A DNA stretch of 64,000 bases, from NCBI RefSeq assembly GCF_011043775.1, contig NZ_JAAKXY010000003.1, positions 62,001 to 126,000 of the forward strand. The letters run 5' to 3'. The first letter of the stretch is position 1, and every line of letters begins with the position of its first letter. Under the pieces are notes generated by a model. That model was not told the DNA's origin. It saw nothing but the letters and a program-made list of their open reading frames with translations, and did no database searches. A program made the position numbers and the translations under genes. This DNA is from Natronolimnobius sp. AArcel1 (lineage in GTDB: Archaea > Halobacteriota > Halobacteria > Halobacteriales > Natrialbaceae). This document shows, piece after piece, positions 51,778-59,206 of this stretch.

Positions 51778-52735
51778 CGAGCCCGCTGGCTCCACTCCCG
51801 CGACCGACTCCACCGCCGACGCCGACCTCGAGACGGCCCTCCACCAGGCCCTGACTCGAATCGACGAACTCGAGCGCAAAACTGCACACCTCGAGACCAC
51901 AACCGACCGCCTCGAATCGGAACTCGAGCGCAGAACCGCACAGCTCGAGTCCGAACTCGAGACCAAGAGCGAACGCATCGCCGAGCTCGAGGACGCCCTC
52001 CACCACACCCGAACCCGTCTCGAGGACTGCGAGTTACGGACGGACCAGCAGACCCACCTCGCCGAGGCCGCCTGCAAGAAAGCCGAGACGAACAAGCAGC
52101 GCCTCGCGGAACTCCAGTCGCGCGAACTCGAGAAGGGAGCCCACCTGCGAACAACGCACGTCGACGAACACCAACTCGAAATCACTGGGGATCGCCTCGA
52201 GCGCATCACCAAAGCCGACGACCGAACGTATTACCGACTGCCCGAGCAGGCGGATCCGCTCGAGCGCACCGCCACCACGCTCGCCTACGGCGACCTCCTG
52301 CCGATCCAGCAACTGGCGCGGATGGACGACGACATGCGACGCTCGGCCGCGAATGCACTCCCAACGCGGTTAGCCGCGCAACTTTGGCAGGCACGGACGG
52401 ACGCGAGTGTTGGCGACAACCCATGGAAGAGCGGCTGCAAAACCGTCGCCGAGTACGTCACCGCCAGCGATCTCAAACACTGGATCCGCAGACAGGAAGC
52501 CGGCGTCAGCGACACGTACGCGAAGAAACTCGTCTCGAGGGTGATCGACGCCATATTGGACCTCTCCAAGAACCGACTCGCGGTCCGCAAGCGCACCGAA
52601 CGAAAGAACGGCCTCGAGTACACCGAGCGCCGGCTCGTGCTGCCCACCGACGCAGCGGCGCCCGGAGACGACAGGTGTCCATCGGACCATTCCGGGGGGA
52701 AGCCTTATTATGAATTCTCCATAATACATAACACA
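51770..52735 (+). CDS. Coiled-coil protein of the plasmid/provirus-like segment, fused in frame to the next gene
   Basis: About 320 residues before the next start. Residues about 20-110 are a long coiled coil (TALHQALTRIDELERKTAHL, ETKSERIAELEDALHHTRTR). The rest is a helical domain with TYYRLPEQADPLERTATTLA, WQARTDASVGDNPWKSGCKT and KNGLEYTERRLVLPTDAA. There is no stop codon before the antitoxin gene: the frame runs straight through its operator and start. A second, decayed copy of the 3' end (55518-55600) ends PADTAIPGETKDGRNSR and stops, so the original end was probably removed when the TA pair arrived. Function unknown. Confidence 0.65.
52707..52725. promoter_or_regulatory. Operator-like inverted repeat before the second HTH/PIN pair
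   Basis: ATTATG (52707-52712) and CATAAT (52720-52725) are perfect 6-bp arms 10 bases before the ATG at 52736. AGCCTTATTATG also supplies a TATA-like element. Position and layout are like the palindrome at 35426-35444 before the related pair, though the sequence differs. Confidence 0.65.
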
Positions 52736-53269
52736 ATGTCCAAGTCTACGACGCCACCAGAGCAGCCACCAATCAGACAACTGCAAACAGTCCTCGAGCT
52801 CTTAGAGACCCCATCGCTCGCCCGAATATACAGCTACGTATGTCTCACAGAAGACGTGCCTGTCGAAGAACTGATATCTACCCTCGAGGTCCCACAGGGA
52901 ACCGTCTACGACTACGTCAACAGGCTCGAGGACGCTGGTCTCTTGCAGAAGACACGCACAGAGAGACCATACCGGTTTGACGCCGAGCCACTATCTGTAA
53001 CGGTCACCATCGACGGCGACCAACAGACGATTTCGGCCGAGCTCGTAGATGCAGTCGGCCGTAGTGATGAGAATCAGGATATCTCTGTGTATCTCGATCG
53101 CCACGGAATTGATGGACTCGCAACTGCACTGGAGTACGCACGCGAGTACGTGGGCGGAACGGTCAATCACCGAATCATGGCTCGAGAACTCGATCTCTCA
53201 TCGCTCGAGGCCGAGATTATTCTGCAGGCACTCGAACCAGTCGTTCGTGCCCACCGTGCTGACGAATGA
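52736..53269 (+). CDS. Winged-helix antitoxin of a PIN-type TA pair (DUF7437-like)
   Basis: A 177-residue protein. The winged helix spans residues about 12-85 (LLETPSLARIYSYVCLTEDV, VEELISTLEVPQGTVYDYVN, RLEDAGLLQKTRTERPYRFD). The C-terminal helical domain includes ISVYLDRHGIDGLATALEYA and VNHRIMARELDLSSLEAEII. The same two-part arrangement is found in the protein at 35448-36062. ATG 52736 follows the palindrome 52707-52725, and although the frame is open further upstream, the operator marks the real start. Its stop overlaps the toxin by 4 bases (ATGA). Antitoxin role inferred. Confidence 0.8.
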   Translation: MSKSTTPPEQPPIRQLQTVLELLETPSLARIYSYVCLTEDVPVEELISTLEVPQGTVYDYVNRLEDAGLLQKTRTERPYRFDAEPLSVTVTIDGDQQTISAELVDAVGRSDENQDISVYLDRHGIDGLATALEYAREYVGGTVNHRIMARELDLSSLEAEIILQALEPVVRAHRADE

Positions 53270-53793
53270 GTACGGTATATCTCGCAGACTCGGGCGTCTT
53301 CATCCGGTGTGGCGGACCTGATCGAGACAAATACCAGCGACTGCGCCGTGCGGTCCGAACTGCTGGCATAACGTTGTACGTCCCACGGCGTGTGTATGAG
53401 GAACTCGGAGGCGAACCATCCGACGAAGCATATCCCACCAGCAGTATGCCCTGGCAAGAAGGAATCGAGGAAGGGTGGATCGTCGTGGCGGATCCGCTCG
53501 AGTATACGAACCCGATCGTATCGGGGATCATGGATGCCACAAGACGATTCATCGCGAACGAGACGGGCAGATCACAGGATATTGTCGAAAAAGCGGATAC
53601 AGCCCTCGTTGGGCTTGCAGCACAATTCCTTGAGAGTGAGGCCGACCAGATTGTACTCTTAACAACAGACAAGCCGGCAGGACGCGCAGCAGAAACATTA
53701 CTTCCCGAGTACGGGTTCGAAGAACGTCTCGAGTATCGGTATGTGAGCGAAGCATATCTTCAGAACATAACTGCGAACGAATTTCTCGAGTGA
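53266..53793 (+). CDS. PIN-domain-like toxin
   Basis: A 175-residue protein with a PIN-type acidic layout: VYLADSGVFIRCGG (first Asp), PRRVYEELGGEPSD (Glu), VEKADTALVGLAAQFLES (Asp) and QIVLLTTDKPAGRAAETLL (the final 'TTD' Asp). Predicted ribonuclease toxin, co-translated with the winged-helix gene by an ATGA overlap. The last 25 residues (YRYVSEAYLQNITANEFLE) are probably the antitoxin contact. It resembles the toxin at 36059-36559 in order and acidic residues, but identity is low. Confidence 0.8.
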   Translation: MSTVYLADSGVFIRCGGPDRDKYQRLRRAVRTAGITLYVPRRVYEELGGEPSDEAYPTSSMPWQEGIEEGWIVVADPLEYTNPIVSGIMDATRRFIANETGRSQDIVEKADTALVGLAAQFLESEADQIVLLTTDKPAGRAAETLLPEYGFEERLEYRYVSEAYLQNITANEFLE

Positions 53794-53898
53794 AAGGTAA
53801 CCGTGATACGGACTACTTGCGTGATCGAGAACGGTCGAAGTCTCGAGCGAGTACGGCTGATCCAAAGACCGTTGTAGCTGTCCCGACAATCATACCCT

Positions 53899-54147
53899 AT
53901 GCGGACGATTGATGTTCCGCCGGACGTCTACGATTCCGTCACTGTTCCAGAAAACGAGCGAGAAGATGTGCTCCGGCGAGAGCTAGCCGTGTCATTGTAT
54001 CGAGAGCGGATGCTCTCGTTCGGAAAGGCGCGTGAACGTGCTGACCTATCACGCCAAGAGTTCCACAAACTGCTTGGTGAGCGAAACGTTGAGCGCCACT
54101 ACACGACCGAGGAACTCGCGGAAGATCTCGAGTATGGGAAACAGTGA
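53899..54147 (+). CDS. UPF0175-family antitoxin
   Basis: An 82-residue protein matching UPF0175: a short N-terminal strand (RTIDVPPDVYDSVTVPENER), the helix VLRRELAVSLYRERMLSFGK, then ARERADLSRQEFHKLLGERN, an HTH-like segment in which 'SFGKA-x-x-x-A-x-(L/M)-S-x-x-x-F' is the family mark. UPF0175 proteins pair with DUF3368 PIN-type toxins, and such a toxin gene begins at 54134, overlapping by 14 bases. The toxin is broken, so this antitoxin no longer has its usual partner here. Confidence 0.82.
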   Translation: MRTIDVPPDVYDSVTVPENEREDVLRRELAVSLYRERMLSFGKARERADLSRQEFHKLLGERNVERHYTTEELAEDLEYGKQ

Positions 54148-54289
54148 CGGCGACGACAGTGACAGTGACCTCGTCGTCGCCGATACGTCACCGGTACTCA
54201 ACCTCGCATTGATCAACCGGCTCGACCTCATCCGCGAACAGTTTTCGACGGTCGTCAGACTGACGGACACGGGCAAGCGAATATTCTGA
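54134..54289 (+). pseudogene. DUF3368 PIN-type toxin, 5' fragment
   Basis: Starts MGNSDGDDSDSDLVVADTSP, then VLNLALINRLDLIREQFSTV, the N-terminal PIN strand with Asp in VADTSP. After residue 41 the family sequence ends; an unrelated RLTDTGKRIF follows and the frame stops. The C-terminal half of this toxin is found at 55172-55405, with a complete winged-helix/PemK pair between the two parts. Confidence 0.85.
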
Positions 54290-54332
54290 AGACAACAGTT
54301 GTCACTGAAGACCCAACTCATCGTTCGGCCAG

Positions 54333-54668
54333 TTATTGATCGAGGATGTACGCAGAGAGTTGCTCTGTCGCCGTTGTGATGATCGGTTCCATGAGTGTCC
54401 CTTGTTTGCTGTCGATCTCATCGGAGCTAATTGAGTTCACTGACCACGGCGTGAGTGAACTTGATCTTGGTGCCCCTCCGTCGAGCCAATCGGACTCCTC
54501 GATTGGGATTCGTTCCTCGTGCCAGGTCCTCGTTGTGAGTGCGAGTGTAATATATTGTTCTCCGTGGAACGGGGTCTCTTCGGTGCTGATGATCAAAAAC
54601 GGGCGTCCACCGGAATTTTCCTTGAACGTATCGGTGGCAATGACGACATCACCTCGATTGTAATCCAT
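54333..54668 (-). CDS. PemK/MazF-like toxin
   Basis: A 111-residue PemK/MazF-type toxin. MDYNRGDVVIATDTFKENSG has the family GDVV opening, GRPFLIISTEETPFHGEQYI corresponds to the RP-x-(L/I)-(V/I)-(L/I)-S strand with the PFHG extension shared with the pseudogene at 57881, and DWLDGGAPRSSSLTPWSVNS ends in the conserved PW. All main elements are intact, so it is probably active. The start codon directly follows the antitoxin stop (TAA-ATG). The pair lies on the minus strand between the two halves of a DUF3368 toxin gene. Confidence 0.88.
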   Translation of the reverse strand: MDYNRGDVVIATDTFKENSGGRPFLIISTEETPFHGEQYITLALTTRTWHEERIPIEESDWLDGGAPRSSSLTPWSVNSISSDEIDSKQGTLMEPIITTATEQLSAYILDQ

Positions 54669-55013
54669 TTATTCGCCCTCAACTGCGTGCTCCTTCCACT
54701 CCTCGAGGTCCTCTTCACCATACTGGTCGTTCAGTCGTTGAACGGTCTTGTGGAAGTCATACGCATCACGGACGCGGTCCATATCCCCAATTGCCCAGTA
54801 TTCTCCCTTGTGCCGAACCAGATTTGCATCCTCGAGACGACTCAAGACGGTGCTGACTGATCCCCGCTTTATGCCTGCCCCATCAGCTATTTCGGATGGT
54901 GTAAACGCCTTATCATCGTTCCGGGCCAGAAACGTGATGATCCGCTCTGCATTTGTCTCTCCCTCGAGTTCAGTTTCAGAACTCTCGTCGAAGGTTTCGA
55001 TATCGATTGGCAT
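54669..55013 (-). CDS. Winged-helix antitoxin of the PemK pair
   Basis: A 114-residue DNA-binding antitoxin. After an acidic start (MPIDIETFDESSETELEGET) comes the winged helix NAERIITFLARNDDKAFTPS, EIADGAGIKRGSVSTVLSRL, EDANLVRHKGEYWAIGDMDR, and then an acidic C-terminal helix, RLNDQYGEEDLEEWKEHAVE, likely to bind the toxin. It aligns along its full length with the protein at 55987-56358. ATG 55013 is chosen because MPID matches the MSID start there; upstream in-frame codons reach 55139. TAGTGACA occurs twice in the upstream region (near 55017 and 55067), a possible operator. Confidence 0.85.
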   Translation of the reverse strand: MPIDIETFDESSETELEGETNAERIITFLARNDDKAFTPSEIADGAGIKRGSVSTVLSRLEDANLVRHKGEYWAIGDMDRVRDAYDFHKTVQRLNDQYGEEDLEEWKEHAVEGE

Positions 55014-55171
55014 AGTTGTCACTACAGTCCCCCAAGTCATAAGCGTATTTCTGTAACTGATGTCACTATGTATCCGGCGTAAAAACGATTGATCTCGGGA
55101 GGCAACGACGGTCGCGGTCACTGCCTCGAGTACGATCACGAACCGACTCGAGGCCAGCTAGACGACTGGTG

Positions 55172-55405
55172 TCTACGAAGATTGAACCGGATGCCGATCT
55201 CGTACTGATTGACGAGCATGACGCACGCCGAACGGTCCGGCGACGTGGGCTCTCGATGACTGGCGCAATCGGAGTTCTGTCACGTAGGAGTGGCGACGAC
55301 ACGGACACATTGTGAACAGAACTCGGCTGTCTTCGCAAAGCGGGATTTTGGATTCCCGATGACTTGTACGAGACAGTCCTCGAGCAGGCGCGTGATGAAC
55401 TCTGA
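55172..55405 (+). pseudogene. DUF3368 PIN-type toxin, 3' fragment
   Basis: Reads IEPDADLVLIDEHDARRTVR, RRGLSMTGAIGVLSRRSGDD, then a TGA stop (55313-55315), and continues in the same frame as TELGCLRKAGFWIPDDLYET, VLEQARDEL. This is the C-terminal half of a DUF3368 toxin (LIDE-x-x-AR and the GFWI-(S/P)-DDLYE ending). Its 5' half is at 54134. Both the split and the internal stop show the toxin is dead. Confidence 0.85.
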
Positions 55406-55517
55406 TGTGGTCTCTTGTACTGAGCAACTGATCTACCCACAGAACGGTGCCGGGTGTCGCTGGAACTGACGGACAACAGTTCCGATGTGAGGTTTCTGGG
55501 GGCACTCATCCTCCTCT

Positions 55518-55600
55518 CGAGCGGAACGGAAGAACGGCCTCGAGCACACTGAACAGCGATTAGTGCGTCCCGCGGATACAGCAATTCCAGGTGAAACGAA
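55518..55600 (+). pseudogene. Decayed copy of the 3' end of the coiled-coil gene
   Basis: Gives RKNGLEHTEQRLVRPADTAI after a frameshift, matching RKNGLEYTERRLVLPTDAAA at the end of the gene at 51770-52735. Only this end remains. Both copies lie directly before a TA pair, which suggests that TA modules arrived repeatedly at this site or that the unit was duplicated. Confidence 0.7.
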
Positions 55601-55986
55601 AGATGGCCGTAACAGCCGGTGAAAGCTGGTGTTCTCACTGGGGAGAACGGGTTACAGTACGCCTCGAGAGCGGAGTCGATATCGCTCTGGGAAGTCTCTC
55701 TCACAAGACGAACGCGGGTGTATGAAGGGTGGATACCGTGGGTGTCTCCCTCGAGTGGTCGTCGTGGTCAGACTGACGGACAGGTGTTGAAGGATGTCCT
55801 GACGACAACAGTTGTCACTGGAGCGTCTCACTCCGTTCGTTCCGAACCGCGCATCCGTGTGCGATCAGGTTGCAGTGACGTTCCGTGGGTACTATATCTA
55901 CTGAACGCCAATATCAGCGCTTACAGGGTTCATAGTAATTACGCTCCTAACGATTTTCACAGCAGAAAGTATACGTTCGGTTACTG
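55601..55986. other. Degraded intergenic sequence before the third winged-helix antitoxin
   Basis: About 390 bases with no credible gene. It contains the right copy of the direct repeat (55767-55820). CGTGGGTACTATATCTACTG near 55885 provides a TATA-like element, but it is about 90 bases from the next start. Confidence 0.5.
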
Positions 55987-56358
55987 ATGTCCATCGATCG
56001 AAACACCTTCGAAAACACGAGTGAGGAAGAACTCGCGGATCTTTCGGGGCCGGATCAAGTCCTCGGGTTTCTCGCTGTCCACAACGACCAGGCGTTTAAG
56101 GCCCACGAGATTGTGTCCCGGATCGGGATCAACGAGGGGACGGTTAGCACTGCCCTCTCGCGGTTGAAGGATCGTGGCCTGGTTGAACATAAAGCAACGT
56201 ACTGGGCGATAACCAAAGATAGTGAGCGACTTGAGGGGTACAGTGGCTACAAACGGGCGACCACCCTGTTCAACGACCAACTCGGAGAGGAGAACAAAGA
56301 GTCCTGGCGCGAACACGCCCCTGAAGAGCCACATCCGAGTGTGGAGAACGAACAGTGA
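55987..56358 (+). CDS. Winged-helix antitoxin whose PemK partner is split by TnpB
   Basis: A 123-residue antitoxin related to the one at 54669-55013. It begins MSIDRNTFENTSEEELADLS, then the winged helix: GPDQVLGFLAVHNDQAFKAH, EIVSRIGINEGTVSTALSRL, KDRGLVEHKATYWAITKDSE, followed by the shared acidic tail FNDQLGEENKESWREHAPEE. Its stop overlaps the GTG start of the toxin (GTGA at 56355-56358), so the pair was translationally coupled. The toxin is interrupted 30 bases later, leaving this as an antitoxin with no cognate toxin. It could still bind the related toxin at 54333-54668; that is a guess. Confidence 0.85.
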   Translation: MSIDRNTFENTSEEELADLSGPDQVLGFLAVHNDQAFKAHEIVSRIGINEGTVSTALSRLKDRGLVEHKATYWAITKDSERLEGYSGYKRATTLFNDQLGEENKESWREHAPEEPHPSVENEQ

Positions 56359-56387
56359 CCGACGAGGAAGCCGTCCCTATCTTCTGA
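56355..56387 (+). pseudogene. PemK-like toxin, 5' fragment
   Basis: GTG at 56355 opens MTDEEAVPIF and then meets TGA at 56385 inside the TnpB element. Joining it to 57881 restores ...PIFERGDVVYGDDPFKG in one frame, the proper start of a PemK toxin. Confidence 0.85.
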
Positions 56388-56519
56388 CAGCGAGAGAATC
56401 CCGGCGTTTACGCCGGGCGTGAATCGCGTCACTCAACTACGCAAACCACCGCTCGATAGCAGACTGGATATTCAACGCTAACCCAAACTATTTTATCGTT
56501 TCAGCTACATAGGCTATGT

Positions 56520-57770
56520 GTGGCGATTGAGGTCACACGCACCTACGTTGGTTCGATCCAGAACCACCAACAGGTCTGCGATGGTCTCGATTCGCTCGGT
56601 GATTCCGCCTCGAAGATCTGGAACGTCGCACGATGGACAGCAGACCGCGTATGGGATGAGATTGGGAAGATTCCCAACGAAGGATCGCTCAAATCGTATA
56701 TGAAGAATCAGTCGTGCTGGAAAGACTTGAATGCACAATCAAGTCAGAAAGTCATCGAAGAACTTTCTGACGCTTTCCAGTCGTGGTTCGACCTGCGACA
56801 CAAGGACGACGAGGCGAATCCGCCCGGCTACCGCAAACACGGCGATACCCGACCGCGTTCCACGGTCACGTTCAAAGCAGACGGGTTCAAACACGACCCT
56901 GAAAACAACCGCGTCCGACTCTCAAAGGGGAAGAACCTGAAGGAACACCGTTCCGATTTCCTGCTCTGCGAGTACCAGACTCGTCCCGACGTTGATCTCT
57001 CGGAAGTCACCAAGGTGCAAAACGTTCGAGCCGTCTGGAACGGCGACGGGTGGGAACTCCACTTCGTCTGCAAAGTCGAACTCGAAACTACCGACTCGAC
57101 AGACGACGGAGTGGCAGGGATCGACCTTGGGATCACTAACATCGCCACGGTCGCATTCCCCGACGAGTTCGTTCTCTACCCCGGTAACTCGCTCAAAGAA
57201 GACAAACACTACTTCACCCGAGCAGAGTACGAGACTGAGGGTGAGAACGGCCCATCAGAGAAGTCAATGTGGGCACGTCGAAAACTCGCTGACCGAGAGA
57301 CACACTTCTACCACGTCCTCACGGACACGATTATTACCGAGTGTGTCGAGCGCGGTGTTGGGACGCTCGCGGTGAGTTGGCCCGAAGACGTGCGTGAGTC
57401 TGACTGGGGGAAGACCGGTAACAAGAAGTTGCACTCGTGGGCGTTCGACCGCATCTACCAGTACCTCGAATACAAAGGCGAGATTCGTGGCGTCGAGGTG
57501 CTAAAAGAGAACGAGTGGAACACCTCGAAGACGTGTTCACGGTGTGGTGACGATACGAAGTCGAATCGTGTCGAACGTGGCCTGTACGTTTGCTCGTCGT
57601 GCGAGTTGGTCGGGAACGCGGATTGTAACGGGGCGGAGAATATGCGACAGAAGATAACTCCGAGTCCTTACGGTGAGGATAGGAGTAACGGCTGTGTGGC
57701 ACAGCCATCGACATACCTGTTCGACCGCGAGAGCGGGACGTTCAACACGAGAGAACAGGCCGTGTCGTAG
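56520..57770 (+). CDS. tnpB: RNA-guided endonuclease TnpB
   Basis: A 416-residue TnpB of IS200/IS605-type elements, an RNA-guided DNA nuclease that helps element retention. The start is GTG 56520. Domains: N-terminal helical part (TRTYVGSIQNHQQVCDGLDS), beta/OB part up to about residue 190, RuvC-I at GIDLGITNIATVAF (Asp202), the bridging helix, RuvC-II region GTLAVSWPEDVRESDWGKTG, zinc finger C339-C342...C358-C361, and RuvC-III NADCNGAENM (Asp368). The usual RuvC-II Glu is not at its expected place: LAVSWPEDV has Ser286 there, with Glu289 three residues on. Length is complete and no stop interrupts it. Confidence 0.9.
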   Translation: MAIEVTRTYVGSIQNHQQVCDGLDSLGDSASKIWNVARWTADRVWDEIGKIPNEGSLKSYMKNQSCWKDLNAQSSQKVIEELSDAFQSWFDLRHKDDEANPPGYRKHGDTRPRSTVTFKADGFKHDPENNRVRLSKGKNLKEHRSDFLLCEYQTRPDVDLSEVTKVQNVRAVWNGDGWELHFVCKVELETTDSTDDGVAGIDLGITNIATVAFPDEFVLYPGNSLKEDKHYFTRAEYETEGENGPSEKSMWARRKLADRETHFYHVLTDTIITECVERGVGTLAVSWPEDVRESDWGKTGNKKLHSWAFDRIYQYLEYKGEIRGVEVLKENEWNTSKTCSRCGDDTKSNRVERGLYVCSSCELVGNADCNGAENMRQKITPSPYGEDRSNGCVAQPSTYLFDRESGTFNTREQAVS

Positions 57771-57880
57771 ACCGGCAAATATCCCACCTGCGGTACGGGA
57801 AGCCTCGCCGTCGTCGGGCTCTGCCCGACTGCCTGAGGGATCTTTGATCCCTCTCCGTTTACGGCGAGGAGGATGTCACT
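57771..57880 (+). ncRNA. Predicted omega (reRNA) 3' end of the TnpB element
   Basis: CCTCGCCG (57803-57810) pairs with CGGCGAGG (57862-57869), enclosing two 7-bp hairpins, GTCGGGC/GCCCGAC (57813-57829) and GAGGGAT/ATCCCTC (57835-57853). TnpB guide RNAs end in such a structure, with the guide taken from the bases just outside the element. That would be TTTTGAGCGAGGCGATGTCG, starting at about 57880, which is toxin-gene sequence. RNA ends are not determined. Confidence 0.7.
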
Positions 57881-58207
57881 TTTGAGCGAGGCGATGTCGT
57901 CTACGGTGACGATCCGTTCAAAGGAGCGGACGCTGCGCGGCCGTGACTTGTTCTCTCGAACAACGAGGGACATCCATTTCACGGCGACCAATATATTGCG
58001 CTGACGCTGACGTCGAAGTCCTGGATGGATGGCCGTATCGCGATCCCTTCGGAGCAGTGGCTTCGTGGTGGGACGCCGAACCAGAGCCAGATCGTCCCGT
58101 GGGGCGTCCAATCAATTGATCACGAGGACATCGATTTCTGGCAGGGTCGGCTTGACAGCGACCTTGTTGACGAGGCAGTCGCTGTGCTCGTCGAAGAACT
58201 TCAATGA
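57881..58207 (+). pseudogene. PemK-like toxin, 3' fragment with an added nonsense codon
   Basis: Continues the toxin in frame: FERGDVVYGDDPFKGADAAR-P, then TGA at 57944-57946 where relatives have an aromatic or Phe residue (RPFLIIS at 54333-54668), then LVLSNNEGHPFHGDQYIALT, LTSKSWMDGRIAIPSEQWLR, GGTPNQSQIVPWGVQSIDHE and a normal end. TGG to TGA would explain the stop. The toxin is therefore doubly disabled, by TnpB and by the stop codon. Confidence 0.88.
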
Positions 58208-58243
58208 GAGCCTCGGTTATCCAGCAGTCGAAAACCGACGGCG

Positions 58244-58711
58244 TCACTCTCCAAGAAACCGATTTAATTCACTAAATTCGTCAGGTGAGAGAATAACCTC
58301 GGTGTCGAACGCATCAAATTGTTCAAAGTCATAGTCAATCGTCAATACTGTATTCACTCCTTCATCAATTGCGACCTGAGCGTAGTACCCATCCCACCCG
58401 TTGACGTTTGCATCACGTGAGCGGGAAAGCCCACCTCGAACCACTTCATCGGGCATCTCATCATACCAATGAATTCGTTTTGCGTCCATGAAATTTTCCA
58501 ACAGTCGAGACGCATCTGTGTTCGAGTGTCCGTAGTACGTCGTCAAGACAGTATGTGCACCGAATAGCGCAGGATATGGGACGATAGCATCGATGTCACC
58601 GGTGATGGCATCTCGGACGTATGAGAGCGCAGAAGCACGAACCGGTGTCTCTGTGTGTGCGAGCGCAATGACGCCAACATCGAAAAGATACGGGCCGCTT
58701 GTCTCACTCAT
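58244..58711 (-). CDS. PIN-domain toxin (VapC-like) of an AbrB-type TA pair
   Basis: A 155-residue PIN-type protein. YLFDVGVIALAHTETPVRAS has the first Asp, SNTDASRLLENF and the conserved YAQVAIDEGVNTVLTIDYDF carry later acidic positions (the TIDYDF end is the usual 'T-x-D' strand). ATG 58711 (MSETSGPYLFD) is preferred; the frame upstream is open but overlaps the antitoxin gene in another frame. It overlaps the antitoxin gene's 3' end by 8 bases. Predicted ribonuclease toxin. Intact, without internal stop. Confidence 0.82.
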   Translation of the reverse strand: MSETSGPYLFDVGVIALAHTETPVRASALSYVRDAITGDIDAIVPYPALFGAHTVLTTYYGHSNTDASRLLENFMDAKRIHWYDEMPDEVVRGGLSRSRDANVNGWDGYYAQVAIDEGVNTVLTIDYDFEQFDAFDTEVILSPDEFSELNRFLGE

Positions 58712-58988
58712 CGCGATCTTTTGTTGCGCCCTTTCGAACAGCTGCTCGGTGCGTCTGGGCAACTGGCTCAACGCCTTCGCCAAGCGGGGTCGTCTCTGTT
58801 CGGTCTGCTGTCGCTTCCGCAACAAGATTCTCCATGCGTTCGATAATCTGTTCAGGGTCATCTTCCGGTTCAACGACAACTTTTCCGTCTTCTTCATGAA
58901 TCTCCACTTCCGCTCCAGGAGTAATCCCGAGTCGCTTTCGGACCTCCTGCGGGAGGACGACCCGTCCTTTTGAATCCACGGTGACCAT
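58704..58988 (-). CDS. AbrB/MazE-type antitoxin
   Basis: A 94-residue protein with the swapped-hairpin AbrB DNA-binding domain at the N-terminus: MVTVDSKGRVVLPQEVRKRL, GITPGAEVEIHEEDGKVVVE, with the family mark 'V-x-x-KGR-(V/I)-x-(L/I)-P'. The C-terminal half (DDPEQIIERMENLVAEATAD, VEPVAQTHRAAVRKGATKDR) is the expected toxin-binding tail. ATG 58988 is chosen over upstream in-frame codons because it opens the domain. It forms the fifth TA pair of the 52.7-59 kb stretch and is co-translated with the PIN gene through an 8-base overlap. Confidence 0.88.
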   Translation of the reverse strand: MVTVDSKGRVVLPQEVRKRLGITPGAEVEIHEEDGKVVVEPEDDPEQIIERMENLVAEATADRTETTPLGEGVEPVAQTHRAAVRKGATKDRDE

Positions 58989-59206
58989 ATTCCCACATTC
59001 AGTGGGAAATCTCATAAGAGTTCTGGTCGGAGCTGTAACACCCTCACTACCGAAGTTCGTCGGAATAGTGATCACGGAGAAACAACAGTACTGCATCTGC
59101 GATTAAATCTTTGACACACCGAACGGTACTGCAACCCGGAAGGAACCAGCTACCAGTGGTCAACTGGCTCGTTACTAACCGGAAACACGGTGTCCACCCG
59201 AATACG

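Larger units (their letters stand above)
54254..55820. repeat. Imperfect direct repeat of about 55 bp flanking the inserted TA pair
   Basis: GTCAGACTGACGGACA occurs at 54254-54269 and 55767-55782, and the palindromic GACAACAGTTGTCACTG at 54291-54307 and 55804-55820, in the same order and almost the same spacing. The left copy begins exactly where the DUF3368 toxin breaks off. The copies enclose the PemK pair, the toxin's 3' part and other remnants, and may mark the ends of a mobile unit or of a segmental duplication. Confidence 0.7.
56385..57880 (+). mobile_element. IS1341-type (IS200/IS605) TnpB element inserted in the toxin gene
   Basis: About 1.5 kb, with edges set by where the PemK reading frame is interrupted (to within 1-4 bases). 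Left end: hairpin CCCGGCG TTTA CGCCGGG at 56400-56417. Right end: a compound hairpin at 57803-57869 followed by GGATGTCAC. It carries tnpB only, no tnpA, so movement needs a helper transposase. No target duplication is evident, as expected for this family. Confidence 0.85.

Noticed and set aside
55066-55704. A 212-codon minus-strand frame across the DUF3368 remnant
   Set aside because: The plus strand has clear, if broken, DUF3368 sequence; the minus frame is Arg/Ser-rich shadow.
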